From: Hetaerina americana
Taxonomy: Eukaryota; Arthropoda; Insecta; Odonata; Calopterygidae
Direction: 5' to 3'
DNA length: 64,000 bases
Assembly (NCBI GenBank): GCA_022747635.1
Contig: JAKTNV010000003.1
Coordinates: 13,014,911 to 13,078,910 of the forward strand
Position 1 is the first letter of the stretch. Each line of letters opens with the position of its first letter. Positions 1 to 10,610 of this stretch are shown one piece after another. The notes beneath the pieces were generated by a model that saw nothing but the letters and a program-made list of their open reading frames with translations, did no database searches and had not been told where the DNA came from. Both the position numbers and the translations under genes were made by a program.

Positions 1-900
1 AAGATGAAAGAATAAGTAGTATAAATCATTTCCTATAATAGGCTTTCAGCCTGTTCTTTGTTTTGCCAGTTACAAGCTGTCTTCCCTTCTCTTCCTCGGC
101 TTTTCTCCTCTACTTTTCCCCCTTGGAACCTTATCTCAACATATCTTTACATTTCTGTTGTTATTCATCTGATCTACTCATTATTCCTTTATGTTATTTT
201 TGATACCCACTCTCCTACTCCTTTGATTTTACATTCCTGTCTTCTATTATCACCCCTTTCTCTACATGGCAGGGTTTTCCCCCTTGATTTTCTTGATACT
301 TTCAGTTCAGCTGTCATCTTTTGTTTTTTATTGTTGTTGTTTCACATATGTTTCCATTGCATATATTATTTATGGTCGAATAATTGATGCACAGATCCTT
401 AATGTGTCCTGTCTTAGATTTTTGTTGCTCCTGATATTATTCATTAGACAACCAGCTCTTCTATATTCTCTATCAGTGCACTTTTTTATTTTTGGATTGG
501 ACCTTCTGTTGTTAGTTGCTCTTGTTGCTAAGTATTTAAATTTAATGGCCAGTTCAGTGGTCTTATTGTCTTATAGTTTTTTGTACATTTTGTTGAATTT
601 GGATACAATTCATTGTAAAGTAATATCGCTCTCTGCCATAAGTATTTCATCATTCACATAGCGCAATATTGACGTGATGTTTGCTCTTTCTTTAACCTTT
701 CAAATGTTCTTGTTGTTTTTGATTTACTTAAGACAATTTTAGTTCCTACATTCAAAAGTCCTATATATGCAGAAGAATGTACAGATGTCAGTTTTACAAG
801 TGTGTCATTTTACAAAAGATGTAACAAGACCCTTAATTCCAAGAATGGAAGGAAAATTGTAAGAGAATATGGGATTATACTGTTTTTGATTCAAAAAAGG
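1..900. other. AT-rich stretch, no gene recognised
   Basis: Pyrimidine-rich sequence on the + strand. The open frames between 58 and 661 are made of Phe, Leu, Ser and Tyr runs, as expected from T-rich DNA, and match no family I know. It may be intron or upstream flank of the Smr-domain gene whose last exons start at 4281. Confidence 0.5.
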
Positions 901-944
901 AGCACAGGGTGCAATAGGGGGTCTAAGAAAGATAGGCAAAAAAA

Positions 945-1290
945 AGTTAACTATGAAGCAGGACTCACATATATGATTTGACAATTGTGATGAGGCTTTT
1001 GACAAAATCAACTGAAGTGTGCTGCTGTGAATTAAAAAAAATATTGATATAGATTGGAAGGATAAAGGAATAAAAACTTTTTACAAAACAAAATGGTATA
1101 AAGTGTTAAAAATGATTAAACGGATGAGATAGATATTGGTAGGGGTGTCAGACAAGGATGCTGTCTGTTAGCAGCTCTTTTCAATATATATGCTGTGGAG
1201 CTTACTAACAAGGCCTTGAAAAAAGCAAGAGGGGTTATGGTCAGAAGAAAGAGAGAATTAAGACCATGAAGTATACAGATGCTCAAACAG
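945..1290 (+). mobile_element. LINE-A reverse transcriptase fragment, decayed
   Basis: Conceptual translation across frameshifts gives DKINxxVL, IDWKDKGI and then GVRQGCCLLAALFNIY, which follow the order of the same motifs in the 10.6 kb LINE-A (VNWEKL, IDWRDRRL, GVRQGCPLSPLLFNLY). The first part is the RT region between motifs A and B. Several stops and indels show it is dead. Confidence 0.7.
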
Positions 1291-1446
1291 TACTTGTGGA
1301 ATCAGAAGAATAGCCACAGTAGATGTATGGTGGAAAGTATCATGAGAATGGGGAAATTGTTCAGAGTGAGCATTAATGAAGAAAATACAGACGTGCTGAG
1401 AGAAAGTAGGAATGAATCAATCATTGGCACATACGCATGTGTGCAT

Positions 1447-1625
1447 ATGAGGGTAGGGTGAAAAGTTCTAGGCCTGACAATGAAAGACTGTGACATTCAG
1501 GTAAAAAATGATTTTCTTTTTCTACATAATCTCCCTTGACTTCTACACACTTGGTCCAGCGTTTCTCCAACATCAGTATTCCTTCCCAGAAGGATATGAT
1601 TGCCCATCACATGACACAGTTTTGA
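1447..1625 (-). mobile_element. Mariner-like element, 3' end with terminal repeat
   Basis: Read on the minus strand, 1510-1600 encodes EGILMLEKRWTKCVEVKGDY, the typical C-terminal stretch of mariner transposases (LxKRWxKCxxxxGDYVEK). It is followed by a terminal repeat beginning GAGGGTAGGGTGAAAAG at 1448. The same terminal repeat, in the opposite orientation, ends at 42894, so both belong to one family. Confidence 0.7.
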
Positions 1626-1659
1626 TGGAGAAAAGTAATTTTCTAGCTGGCCTCATTTC

Positions 1660-2000
1660 CCTCACTGATGATCCAAGAAGGGAAAGACCATCGCTCATGG
1701 ACCATACTGCCACAGTGAAGAAGCTTTATCCTCTTAAATCAAAGAGCAACTATCCAAATAATCATGAATGAGGCTAATCTTAGTGATGGGCAGTGTCAAA
1801 AATTATTCACGAAGAACTGCACTTGTCTTGGATGTCAGCTTTGCAATTGTGGCTATGGCATGACCAGCAATCAAAGCAGTGTGGTTTGAAATTTTGCCAC
1901 AATCAATCATTCGATCGATTAATTTTTGCTCAAGGATTTGTTGTACAAATATTGGACATGTCAACAAAAATATACAGTTGCAGATATTCATCGACTGAGT
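1660..2000 (+). mobile_element. Mariner-like transposase N-terminal fragment, decayed
   Basis: Forward-strand pieces DDPRRERPSLMDHTATVKKL (about 1670-1730) and KIIHEELHLSWMSA (about 1800-1845) match the GRP linker and second helix-turn-helix region of mariner transposases. The orientation is opposite to the C-terminal piece just upstream, so the locus is rearranged or made of two copies. Confidence 0.5.
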
Positions 2001-2035
2001 AGAGCATATGCTTTAACAGATATTTGCAAAGTTTT

Positions 2036-3010
2036 TTAAAGTGACATTTTATTGAATGGAACTTTGATGTAAAATTCAAAAACAATTTTAGTATTTCTTC
2101 TTTGTGTCATTGAAACATTTTCCTTTCTGGAGTGGAACATCGCTAAAAGAGCACGCTTGTCTCGTCTCCTTCCTCGTTTTTCTTGAAGCACACACTTTGC
2201 ATCTTCTTGTGCGGTATTTTTTCTTCCCTTGACCCACGATAGGAATGAGAGGATGTTTACTAAGGTCTCTCGAGAAATGCTGTGGGTGATACCATGAAGG
2301 AACACTGCGTCGGCTTATCAACGCTGTCGTCCTCCAAAGATGGCTCTCTACTCGTTGCCCACTCTTTGGCAACCTGGGGCAGAAAACCTTTGAGTTGAAT
2401 GCTATTTGATTCATTTAGTATTCTATAAACACGAAAAGCATTAAAAAGATCACAATTAATATGCTACAGCACTTCTTTCTTTGACCATTGTTTTTCTCAT
2501 GATTGTAAAATACAATAAATACATATCCGCCCGCCCTCATTAGGCCTTCCGTGAACTTATTGTATTCAAAATGCAGATAGGTTTTTTGATTGGCAGTCCT
2601 GTAATCCTATCTTTCAGCTGTGTGTTACCTATCCTAGTGCTGTAAATTGTACTTAACATCCTCACCTCCTTTTTGTCTTCCCAAATCACCACAAGCACTT
2701 CACCTCTGCAAGAAACTGTGCCCCTTTTTCATTTTTTTACCTCACTCTTCAATGTGGCAGGGAGCCCTTTATTTGACCTGATGGTTGTGGTAGAGATTCC
2801 TCATGAAGTATTGTCTTCATTGGTGCTCTTATCGGGGTCACTTTCACTTACCAAGAAAGTAGTGGATTTTCTATTTCTGACCATTGCAAAAATATCGGAT
2901 TAACTAATGATCTCTTCATCATACTCTAATGGCACATCTGATGAGCCATATGCGCACAGATCTAAGAAAATTTCTTCCTCATACAAAGCATTCTCTTTCC
3001 TATGCGATAA
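2036..3010 (-). mobile_element. piggyBac-like transposon remnant
   Basis: Minus-strand translation at 2088-2240 shows a cysteine-rich tail (TRRCKVCASRKTRKETR, then VPLQKGKCF), the zinc-ribbon end typical of piggyBac transposases. At 2890-3010 the minus strand reads ALYEEEIFLDLCAYGSSDVP followed by Asp/Glu-rich text, typical of the acidic N-terminus. The catalytic middle is missing, so this is an internally deleted copy. Confidence 0.65.
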
Positions 3011-3359
3011 CATTATCTGGAATATTCCTTAAAATAATTTAAAAAATATGGATTGAGAAAACCCTATCATAAGACAAACCCAACACCAAAAGCACCATTC
3101 ACTGGGACTCAAGGAAACAAACTGGTCAAGGCACATTGAGAAAAGAAACTGACCAGAGCTGTATAAGAACTATGAACAATTCATTATTAGCCCCTCATTG
3201 TTTTTATAGTGAATTTTTAGGTTAATGGAGCAGAGCTGAGAGTGCATTCCATTAGCCGGCAGTGGAACTTGCAATGGTCCTTGATGCATTGGGGTAGGGT
3301 TCCTTGCCGATAGCTCAGCTAGGGTCATGTGGATATACAGCCTTGGGGTATGGCCTATG

Positions 3360-3815
3360 GCCTCAGGGTGACAATATGTCTTTCAACAGAATGGTGCACC
3401 AGCTCATACGAGTCATTTAGTATGAAACTGGCTCTCAGATAGCATTGACATGTTCTGGTCAAAGGAGTTCTGGCCCCCGAATAGCCTAGACTTGAACCCC
3501 ATCGACTATTATGTGTGCAGCGTAGTCAAAAGAGTTACCGATAAGACAAGGCACCCCAATGTCGCATCTCTATGTGCTGCTATTGTGGCAGCATTCGTAA
3601 TTATGGACAGTGCTGTTTTATTGAGTGCATAGGATCAATTCAGGACAAGATTGGAGGTGGTGATTGCAGCTGAAGGAGGTTAAATTTAGCGATGTTCCTC
3701 TTGACAGATACCACTATTTTTACTATTGGTGCTATTATTATACTTCATATTTTTTTTAAATACATTTGCTTTGAACCAAAAGTTTCATTTGTCCAGATTT
3801 AACTGCAGTACCCTG
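3360..3815 (+). mobile_element. Tc1/mariner-type transposon, 5'-truncated copy
   Basis: Encodes the C-terminal transposase part: FQQNGAPAHT-like start near 3390, [29 protein letters not shown] and RHPNVASLCAAIVAAF. The end at 3815 (GTACCCTG, then TA) matches the 3' end of the better copy at 39229-40091. Sequence 5' of about 3360 does not match that copy. Confidence 0.75.
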
Positions 3816-3907
3816 TATATTCAAGAGTCTGTGTTATATATTCAAACTAATATAGCAGTTTTCATAAAATTTGTAATTACATATAAAGATAATTATATAT
3901 TTAGGTC

Positions 3908-4185
3908 AGGAGACAGTGGTCCAGTGGGTATAGCTCTGGGTTATTAACCAGAGGGCTCAGGTTCAATTCCCAGGGATGCCCGAGGGCACCCTCAACTTCA
4001 CCTAAGCTTAGTGAGTTTTAGGTATCAGATCTTCTTAGGAAACAGTACTGGGGGTACAAGGAAAGGAACTGCCCCTTCCCTACCCTGTGTGAATTTCACA
4101 TATTGTTTAAAGCTTAGTACTAGGTGAGTGCTATCCTTACCTATCAAACTAACTTATGGTTGATAACTGTGACAATTACGGATAC
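3908..4185 (+). repeat. SINE-1, tRNA-derived, near full length
   Basis: The head carries a box-A-like TGGTCCAGTGGGTATAGC and a box-B-like GGTTCAATTCCC. The body (GTATCAGATCTTC, AAGGAAAGGAACTG, GTGTGAATTTCACA) is shared with 4481-4600 and, inverted, with 58756-59027. It lies just upstream of a coding exon of the Smr gene. Confidence 0.75.
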
Positions 4186-4280
4186 ATATAAAAGTATACC
4201 TATCCACCCGAAAAATGTCTTTATTTGCATTCTATTCTTATTTTTTTAATATACCCTAATTTAATGAAATTGTCTCTCAG

Positions 4281-7200
4281 GTAGCAATGCTGCGACAAGC
4301 ACTTTGACCTCACCACCACCCACTTTAGATATGCATTCAATGAAAGTTACTGAGGCAGTCACAGTGATGAATGCTTTCTTGGATGCTCACATTGAATGGC
4401 TCAGAAGTGAAAAAACAAGACAACCTGATACTTCTAGGTATGTAACCATACTACACTACATATTTTAAATCAAACAAATCTCTCTGGGCACCCTCAGCTC
4501 CACCCAAGCTGTGTGATTTTTCAAGTATCAGATCTTCCTGGGAAGCCATGACAGGCACAAGGAAAGGAACTGGCTCCCATAACCTGAAGTGTGAATTTTG
4601 ACCTTTGGGTTGATTACGGTGCGTATGAGTATGGAGGAGGATCCTGGTGTATCTGAATAAAATCAACCAACTAATGGGATGCATTAATATTTATGCATAC
4701 ATTAGTATTCATGCACACACATGCATACCTTCCCACTTGTACTTTCAGGCATGTACATACATAAGTCTGTGTATCATGTGCAGCTTATTTCCCAGATGTT
4801 GCTACTAAAAAATAGGGTACACTTCTCCATTGAGTTCAAGTCCCTCCTTCATCTCTTTACCAAAATTTGGCCAGAATATTTCACCAGTTCAATATTAGTT
4901 GCCATTCTATAAAAAGGGAAAGGTAGCCCCTTGGCAATAAGTCAGGAGTACAAGACAACATGTTGAATATTGCATGCAGTCAAAGTGATGCTTGGGATCA
5001 CCAGTAAGAAGCTGGAGAGGAGGACAAATAATAAGATGATCATGTTAGGTTGAGAAATGGGAAAGGTACATGAAATGACATAGTAGTAATGAGGTAAATA
5101 ATGGAGAGGAATATAGATTACAATCAGGATGTATTTGTTTGTTTCCTAGATTTTGGATGCTTGATAAGTGTAGTGGGTAGAATCATTAATATATCGTAGA
5201 AAATAGGAATAGTTTAAAGGGATGGTAGACTTATCTGCAGCCTGCACATGTCTCAGACTTCTGTGGTGTGAGTGACAGATGGAGAGTCAGGATGGGGCAG
5301 TGTTAGGAAGGGGAGTAAGGCAGGGGTGTCCATTATCACCTGTGCTTTTAAATATATACATAAAGAAATGGTAAAAGGGGCATGGAAAAAACTAGAGATA
5401 GAATTGAATGTCAGGGTGCAATTCATAAAATCTGGTTTGCAGATGATCAAGTTTTAGTTTGTCTGTTAGCCAATGGGTTGCAAGCATTGCTGAGCGCATT
5501 GTAAAGTTAATGTGATAGGTGAGGGATGAGAGTCTTTGTAAACAAAACAAAGGTTATTCATTTTTCGAGAAAGAGACGTACATTAAATATTAAAATAGGA
5601 ATTCATGAACTAGAACAGGTATCACAGCTTACCTATATAGGAAGTATTTTGGTCCAAATGGTCCAAGTAGTAGGAACATAAGAAGAATTGCATGAGGCAA
5701 ATAAACCTTTTGAAGGAGATAGTTGATCAGAGGGACATTAAGTAAGGAGGTTAAGAAAAGACTAGTGAAAACTTAAGTATGGAGTGAGGATTTGTTCAGT
5801 GCCGAAATAATGGCTATTGAAGAAAGATGATAGGCATAGACTTAACGTTTTAAATGGCATAGACCACCAAATAATAATAATCAGTGGAAACGGCACTTCA
5901 TTCGTTGCAAAGATTTCAAATGTTTTTACTTCCATACAAATTCATGATTTCAGTCCATTTTAAAGTATTTCAGATTTATTCTTTCATTTCAATGTTTAAA
6001 AATTAAATTCCTTCTCTCTCATGAGAATCTGTAGATAACCTTTAAATTTGGTAAACTTCCCTAAAATTCAAATTAAACTCTTTTGCAGCAGTTTTTTTTA
6101 AACATTTTATTTATTAATTCATTGCAATTATTTAACAAACAGGAAGAACAGCCCAATCAAAACCAAGACCCTTTTTCTGGTGACGGGGCGAGGAATTAAC
6201 AGCCTTGGTGGTATTCCACGGATTAAACCTGCAGTGGAGAGACAGCTTGAAATGAGAGGCATTTGGTTAGTAATTTATTTCCATTTCTTAAGTAAGAAAT
6301 GCCACCTATCTTTTAATGTTTTTCTTGATCACCCATCCTATTTTAGAACCCTTTGTTTCAATTGGTCCTCTGCATTGGGCACACTCCTTTGTATCCTAGA
6401 TTACAAGTGATTCTTTTCACTCCATTGTGGCCTACTGGTTCTGGCACTGAAAACTACTCTGGTGCAGCCCAAGGTGTCATGCTCCCACATTTCTTGATTT
6501 TTCAGTCCGATTGTAATTTTGCCTGTGTAAGGACTGACCTGCAGTTACCCTTGCATGCATTCACACTGTCCTGTCTGCAGAACTAGGTGTAATCACTTTA
6601 TGTATTCTATAAGTCTGTCCCAAAAGTAGTATGTCTTATATTTTACCAGATGAACTGACGGACGGATGGGCGGCGGTTTCTCTAGCTTTATTTGAGTGAG
6701 GGGAGTCTCAGGAAAAGCTGGAGGCCAGTGGCAGGTGGCTCCCAGCCTTTGCAGATCGTTAGTTTGCAAAACCTCTATAACCTGTCCTTATTACGTTCTG
6801 TCAAGAACTGATTATTGGAACAGTGCTACACCATCAAATTTTGTATTGAACTGGGCTAAACTGGGAAAGAGACTTGTGATGACTTTTGATTCTCTGGCCA
6901 TAGGTTACGTGCAAGATTATAAATGATAAGGAAAAACTCGGATGCATCCAAGAAACAGAGTGATTGCTAATTATTTTGCAAAGTGGTCAAAGTTTTTATT
7001 AGTGTATATTTTTTTATTAAAGATTAAAAGTGAGTATTTTTTTAGGCTAGGTACCGTACTGATTCATCTAGGTGCTTAAATTTGTCAACAACTCCTTTGT
7101 TGGACTCCAGAATTCCGAACATGCTCTGCCATCAGCAGGATGGCATTTTTACTTAGATTTGTAAAACTATTTGCATTAATTTATTATTCACCAATATGTA

Positions 7201-7845
7201 ATTGTGATGCCAGAGAAAATGCTGGAACATCTGTGCTTGTAAATATAGCAACGTCTATTGGATTACATAAGGGAAACTAGATAGTGTAAATGGTTGCACA
7301 AAACTTTTGAGTGATAAAGTTTCATCCTCAAAAACCTGGAATCAGAATGCATTTAATTGCTGGCCATCCTTTATTACTGAAAGTTTGCAGGATTCGGTAA
7401 ATGATGCTACTGGGTAGGTTAAATGGTTGTGATCTGCAGGCAGTGGCTGTGGTAGGTCACAAGAATGTATAAATGCATGTGAAGGTGGATTCATTACATT
7501 GTAGGATTTATCTAGCTCCATCAATGATATCATCATCTCCCATTGATTTCAGCACCATTCGTCGATTTTCACATGCCAAACAAAGCACTCATGTTCTGAG
7601 TTTACAATGCATATTTGTACGAGTATACTTACATATAAATGAAAAATTTTTGTTTGTTGTTCAAGAAAAATTTGACTCGAGGTCAAGTTTATTATGTAAG
7701 TGAGGTCATTAGTGTACTGAAACTGATCTGTAATTTAGTGATCAATTGCCATATGATACTTATTCTTACCAGGTATGAAGAGATGAACCCTGGGCTTCTT
7801 AGGGTCATGATATCTGCGAATCAGCCGACAAAAAAGAAAGTCTGA
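4281..7845 (+). CDS. Smr-domain protein, NEDD4-binding protein 2-like (3' exons only)
   Basis: Three exons, 4281-4437, 6143-6265 and 7773-7845, join in frame with GT/AG borders and end at TGA 7843-7845. Together they encode about 115 C-terminal residues. The product is an Smr domain: LDMHSMKVTEA (family LDxHG motif), then LFLVTGRGINSLGG (family TGxGxHSxGG), IPRIKPAVERQL, and the closing NPGLLRVMI. Smr domains act as nicking or RNA endonucleases or as nucleic-acid binding modules; in animals this arrangement at the C-terminus is typical of N4BP2, which I infer from the short text only. The His of TGxGxHS is Asn here. A Lys-rich tail (PTKKKV) ends the protein. The first exon starts in phase 1, so more exons exist upstream; none was found between 1 and 4280. 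SINE-1 and LINE-A pieces sit in its introns. Confidence 0.85.
4481..4600 (+). repeat. SINE-1 body, head missing
   Basis: Shares CACCCTCAGCTCCACCCAAG, ATCAGATCTTCCTGGGAA and AAGGAAAGGAACTGG with SINE-1 but has no tRNA-like head. It begins about 40 bases after the donor site of the 4281-4437 exon. Confidence 0.7.
5040..5890 (+). mobile_element. LINE-A fragment (RT to 3' part)
   Basis: Colinear with 12700-13560 of LINE-A: GAGAGGAATATAGATTACAA, the RT motif region (a GGGGAGTAAGGCAGGGGTGT stretch equals codons for GVRQGC), and TTTGCAGATGATCAAG, the FADDQ catalytic box. It ends near an AATAATAATAAT tail at about 5870-5882. Frameshifts and a gap make it non-coding. It lies in the intron between the first two recognised Smr exons. 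Confidence 0.75.
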
Positions 7846-8027
7846 TGATTCCGACTGGATTACTCCAGCTATTATGGAGCCATTGTTTCTCATAGCAAAA
7901 TGCATATAAATTTGCATTCTGTAGCTAAGTCTTGTTATTTGAGTAATGGTTGGTGATCTTGTGATATTTTTGTACCAATTTAGATCACTTAAAAGAAGTG
8001 TTGCCATTATTTTTATTTTCATATACC

Positions 8028-8060
8028 AATAAATGTGCCCTGTCCTGTCTTTCCAATAAA
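8028..8060 (+). promoter_or_regulatory. Polyadenylation signals of the Smr-domain gene
   Basis: Two AATAAA hexamers, at 8028-8033 and 8055-8060, lie about 185-215 bases after the stop codon. No cleavage site can be proven from sequence. Confidence 0.5.
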
Positions 8061-10508
8061 TTTTCCATATTAGCATACATTGTGACAAATTTTGAACACC
8101 CAAAATGCAATGACTGTTAAAATCTATGGTCATCTTAGTGGTATTACCAAAATAAGTACAAATATTAATTACTATTTTAATGGTACAATTTAATTTTAAT
8201 AATAGTTGAGCGTATAATGTTGTTATATTTTAAGTTTAAGGTTCTGTTAGTAGGATTTTAGTAAACCTTTAAGCATTATATATGTTAAAGGTAATGTTAT
8301 GAGTCAATTAAATGGTAGTTATATTTCTTGTTTGATTCTTAATTATTTGCCTCTTCATTTTCATGGTGTTTAAAAAACTATGTTTTGCCATTTTCTTATT
8401 TTAATGAAGACTCTTTTTGTATTTTATGTCATTGATGTACAAGTTTGAAGACAAAATACTTTATAGTGCTGCTAGTGCCCACAATACTTTAAGATTGCAT
8501 TTGTTACAGATATTCTATTGAATTTAGGTCTAGGTTTTGCTGCACAGTGAAAGGATTTCTTTTGAAATCCATATTTTTATAGCTTGAATTTATAAATGTG
8601 CATATTTTAAACTTGCATAAGTAAAACTGTGGTAGTGTTTCACCCAGAATTGTCCACTCTAATCCTCGCCATTTTACTATCCCCTATATGTACAAATTTG
8701 TTTTTTGTATTGTATTATTTGTATGTATTATACCTAATGAAGAAAATAAGGATTATAGATAGATACAAACTGCATAAATTCTTGTTGAAAAATGACATGG
8801 AGGGTACAAATAATATGTATTGGCACAGGTTTCTATTTATTATTGAGTAGAGTGCCATGATGACTGATTGTACTGTAGATTTTACATGCTTGAGAAAAGC
8901 TTTTGTTATCAAGTGAGAACAAATTTCATTTTTTATATTTTTTAGTATGGTGGTACATTTATTTTATAATGTTTTTATGGAAAATATGACAACCTTCCTA
9001 GTTGCCCTGGCATTTCTAGGAAAAGAAGAAATAACTTCAGTGACTTCAAAACATTTACCAAGGTTGGAGAATATGATTATTGGTGAATGAGATAGATGTG
9101 TGCATTATGAGATATTTTTACTACATACTAGTAGTTTATTATATTGTATAAAGTTTCAGAAAGTTTTTAATTTTCACAGGTTATCAATTTATGGGAGGTT
9201 TTCCTATGAAATCAGAAAGTTACCAACTGATAATTTACCCAAAGTATATTAGATGGGAATTGTTGATGTAGGTTACTTGCTAAATGAAAGGAGTTCTTTC
9301 TCTGAATGGCATAATATATGCAGTGAGGCTTGGGTATTTCCTGCAGTTTTGGGGTTTTTAAGTTCACTAAGGGACGACATTTCCATTTCCGCCCAAGAAT
9401 CTGGTATTTTGTTTGTATGTATGTTGCTTTTAATTTTCATAAAACATATTTTATATCATCTTCTGCTACTGGGGAACAGAAGTGACTGAATGTTATGTTG
9501 ACAGATGTTTGTGTACTATATAAATATGTGGGTTATTTCTCGGCGTTTAATAGTTTTATCGAATGTTTTGGACCAAAGTTTTGATCAAACTAAATGAGAA
9601 TTTTAGTAATTTACATTTTCATTATTTTGCATCAAAATGTTGGTCATCCTGTGATTATGCTGAGGGTTCTTTTGTGAGAAATAATATCTGTCCCAAATTA
9701 AAAATCTTTCCTTAATGTATTCAAACCAATTATGGTTAAAACTGATAATAAATAAAGAGCTTAAATATATACCTGCAGTATTAGGTTTCAATTTCAATAT
9801 ATTTCCTGAACTAATAAAGGGATATAACACATGCATTTAGCAGGAAATAGCTCTTCTATTCAGCAAGAATTGAACAGTAAGTTTTGTTATCTGTTTTTCC
9901 CTGTGCACCAGTGGCCTATATGGTTGCCAAAGCAATAATTTGCCTGATAGTCATAAGTGTGGTGATATAAATATAACACCCATAATAGAGGAAACCTGGT
10001 TTTTTGGTTTTCATGGACTGTTTTTGGAAATTGGAGGGGTTTAACTATCTCCTTTATTACATGATTCTACAAAAACCTGGCAACCATAAGTAATTTTGTA
10101 GGCATTTCTCACAAATATGCTATGAATGTGATTGTGAATGGTGCCAAAGATCTCCTTGATGTTTATGCTAGTAGTACAAAATGATGCAATGCATCTCCAT
10201 TCATCCCAAGATTTTACACACAAAATATGAGATCTCATGAAATTCATGAGACAATACAAATATAACCATCCAGGATATTCTATCACATCATAAAAAAGTT
10301 CTTGGGTAGCATTCTGTTTTTATTTAACATTGTGATTGACAAACATTTTGATTCCTTACGGCAAATATTAATATAATTTAATACTTTATTAAATTCATGT
10401 ATTCAAGGTTTATAGCTATTAAAGGTATGTTTGAGACAGTCCCTAATGGCTTTACTTTTACCTAACACAAACTATTAGGAAAAAAAGTATTAGTTGTGAA
10501 TATTGCCA
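8061..10508. other. Intergenic AT-rich stretch, nothing recognised
   Basis: No exon-like frame with splice borders and no repeat family that recurs elsewhere in the window was seen. The short open frames (for example 8629-8850, 9253-9489 and 10041-10286) have no motif and AT-driven composition. Confidence 0.5.
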
Positions 10509-10606
10509 TGTTCCACACGTTTTGATTTCTATTATTTTCGTACTACAGTATATGTAGTCACATTACATATATTATGAAAAATAATGGAAATCTAAACGTG
10601 TGGAAC
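10509..10606. repeat. Imperfect inverted repeat (foldback)
   Basis: Left arm 10509-10539 and right arm 10575-10606 are reverse complements apart from two mismatches and one indel. The outer core is TGTTCCACACGTTT. The loop is about 35 bases. It directly abuts the left target duplication of LINE-A. Confidence 0.75.
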
Positions 10607-10610
10607 ATAT

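Noticed and set aside
58..661. Two overlapping open frames of 109 and 131 codons
   Set aside because: Composition is driven by T-rich DNA, there is no domain, and no splice or start context supports them.
2673..2903. Plus-strand frame of 76 codons
   Set aside because: It is the shadow of the acidic piggyBac N-terminal text on the minus strand.
3930..3970. Possible tRNA gene
   Set aside because: Box A and B are present but it continues into the SINE-1 body and no complete cloverleaf forms.
1..4280. Upstream exons of the Smr-domain gene
   Set aside because: No frame ending in phase 1 with donor site and DUF1771, CUE or kinase-like text was found.
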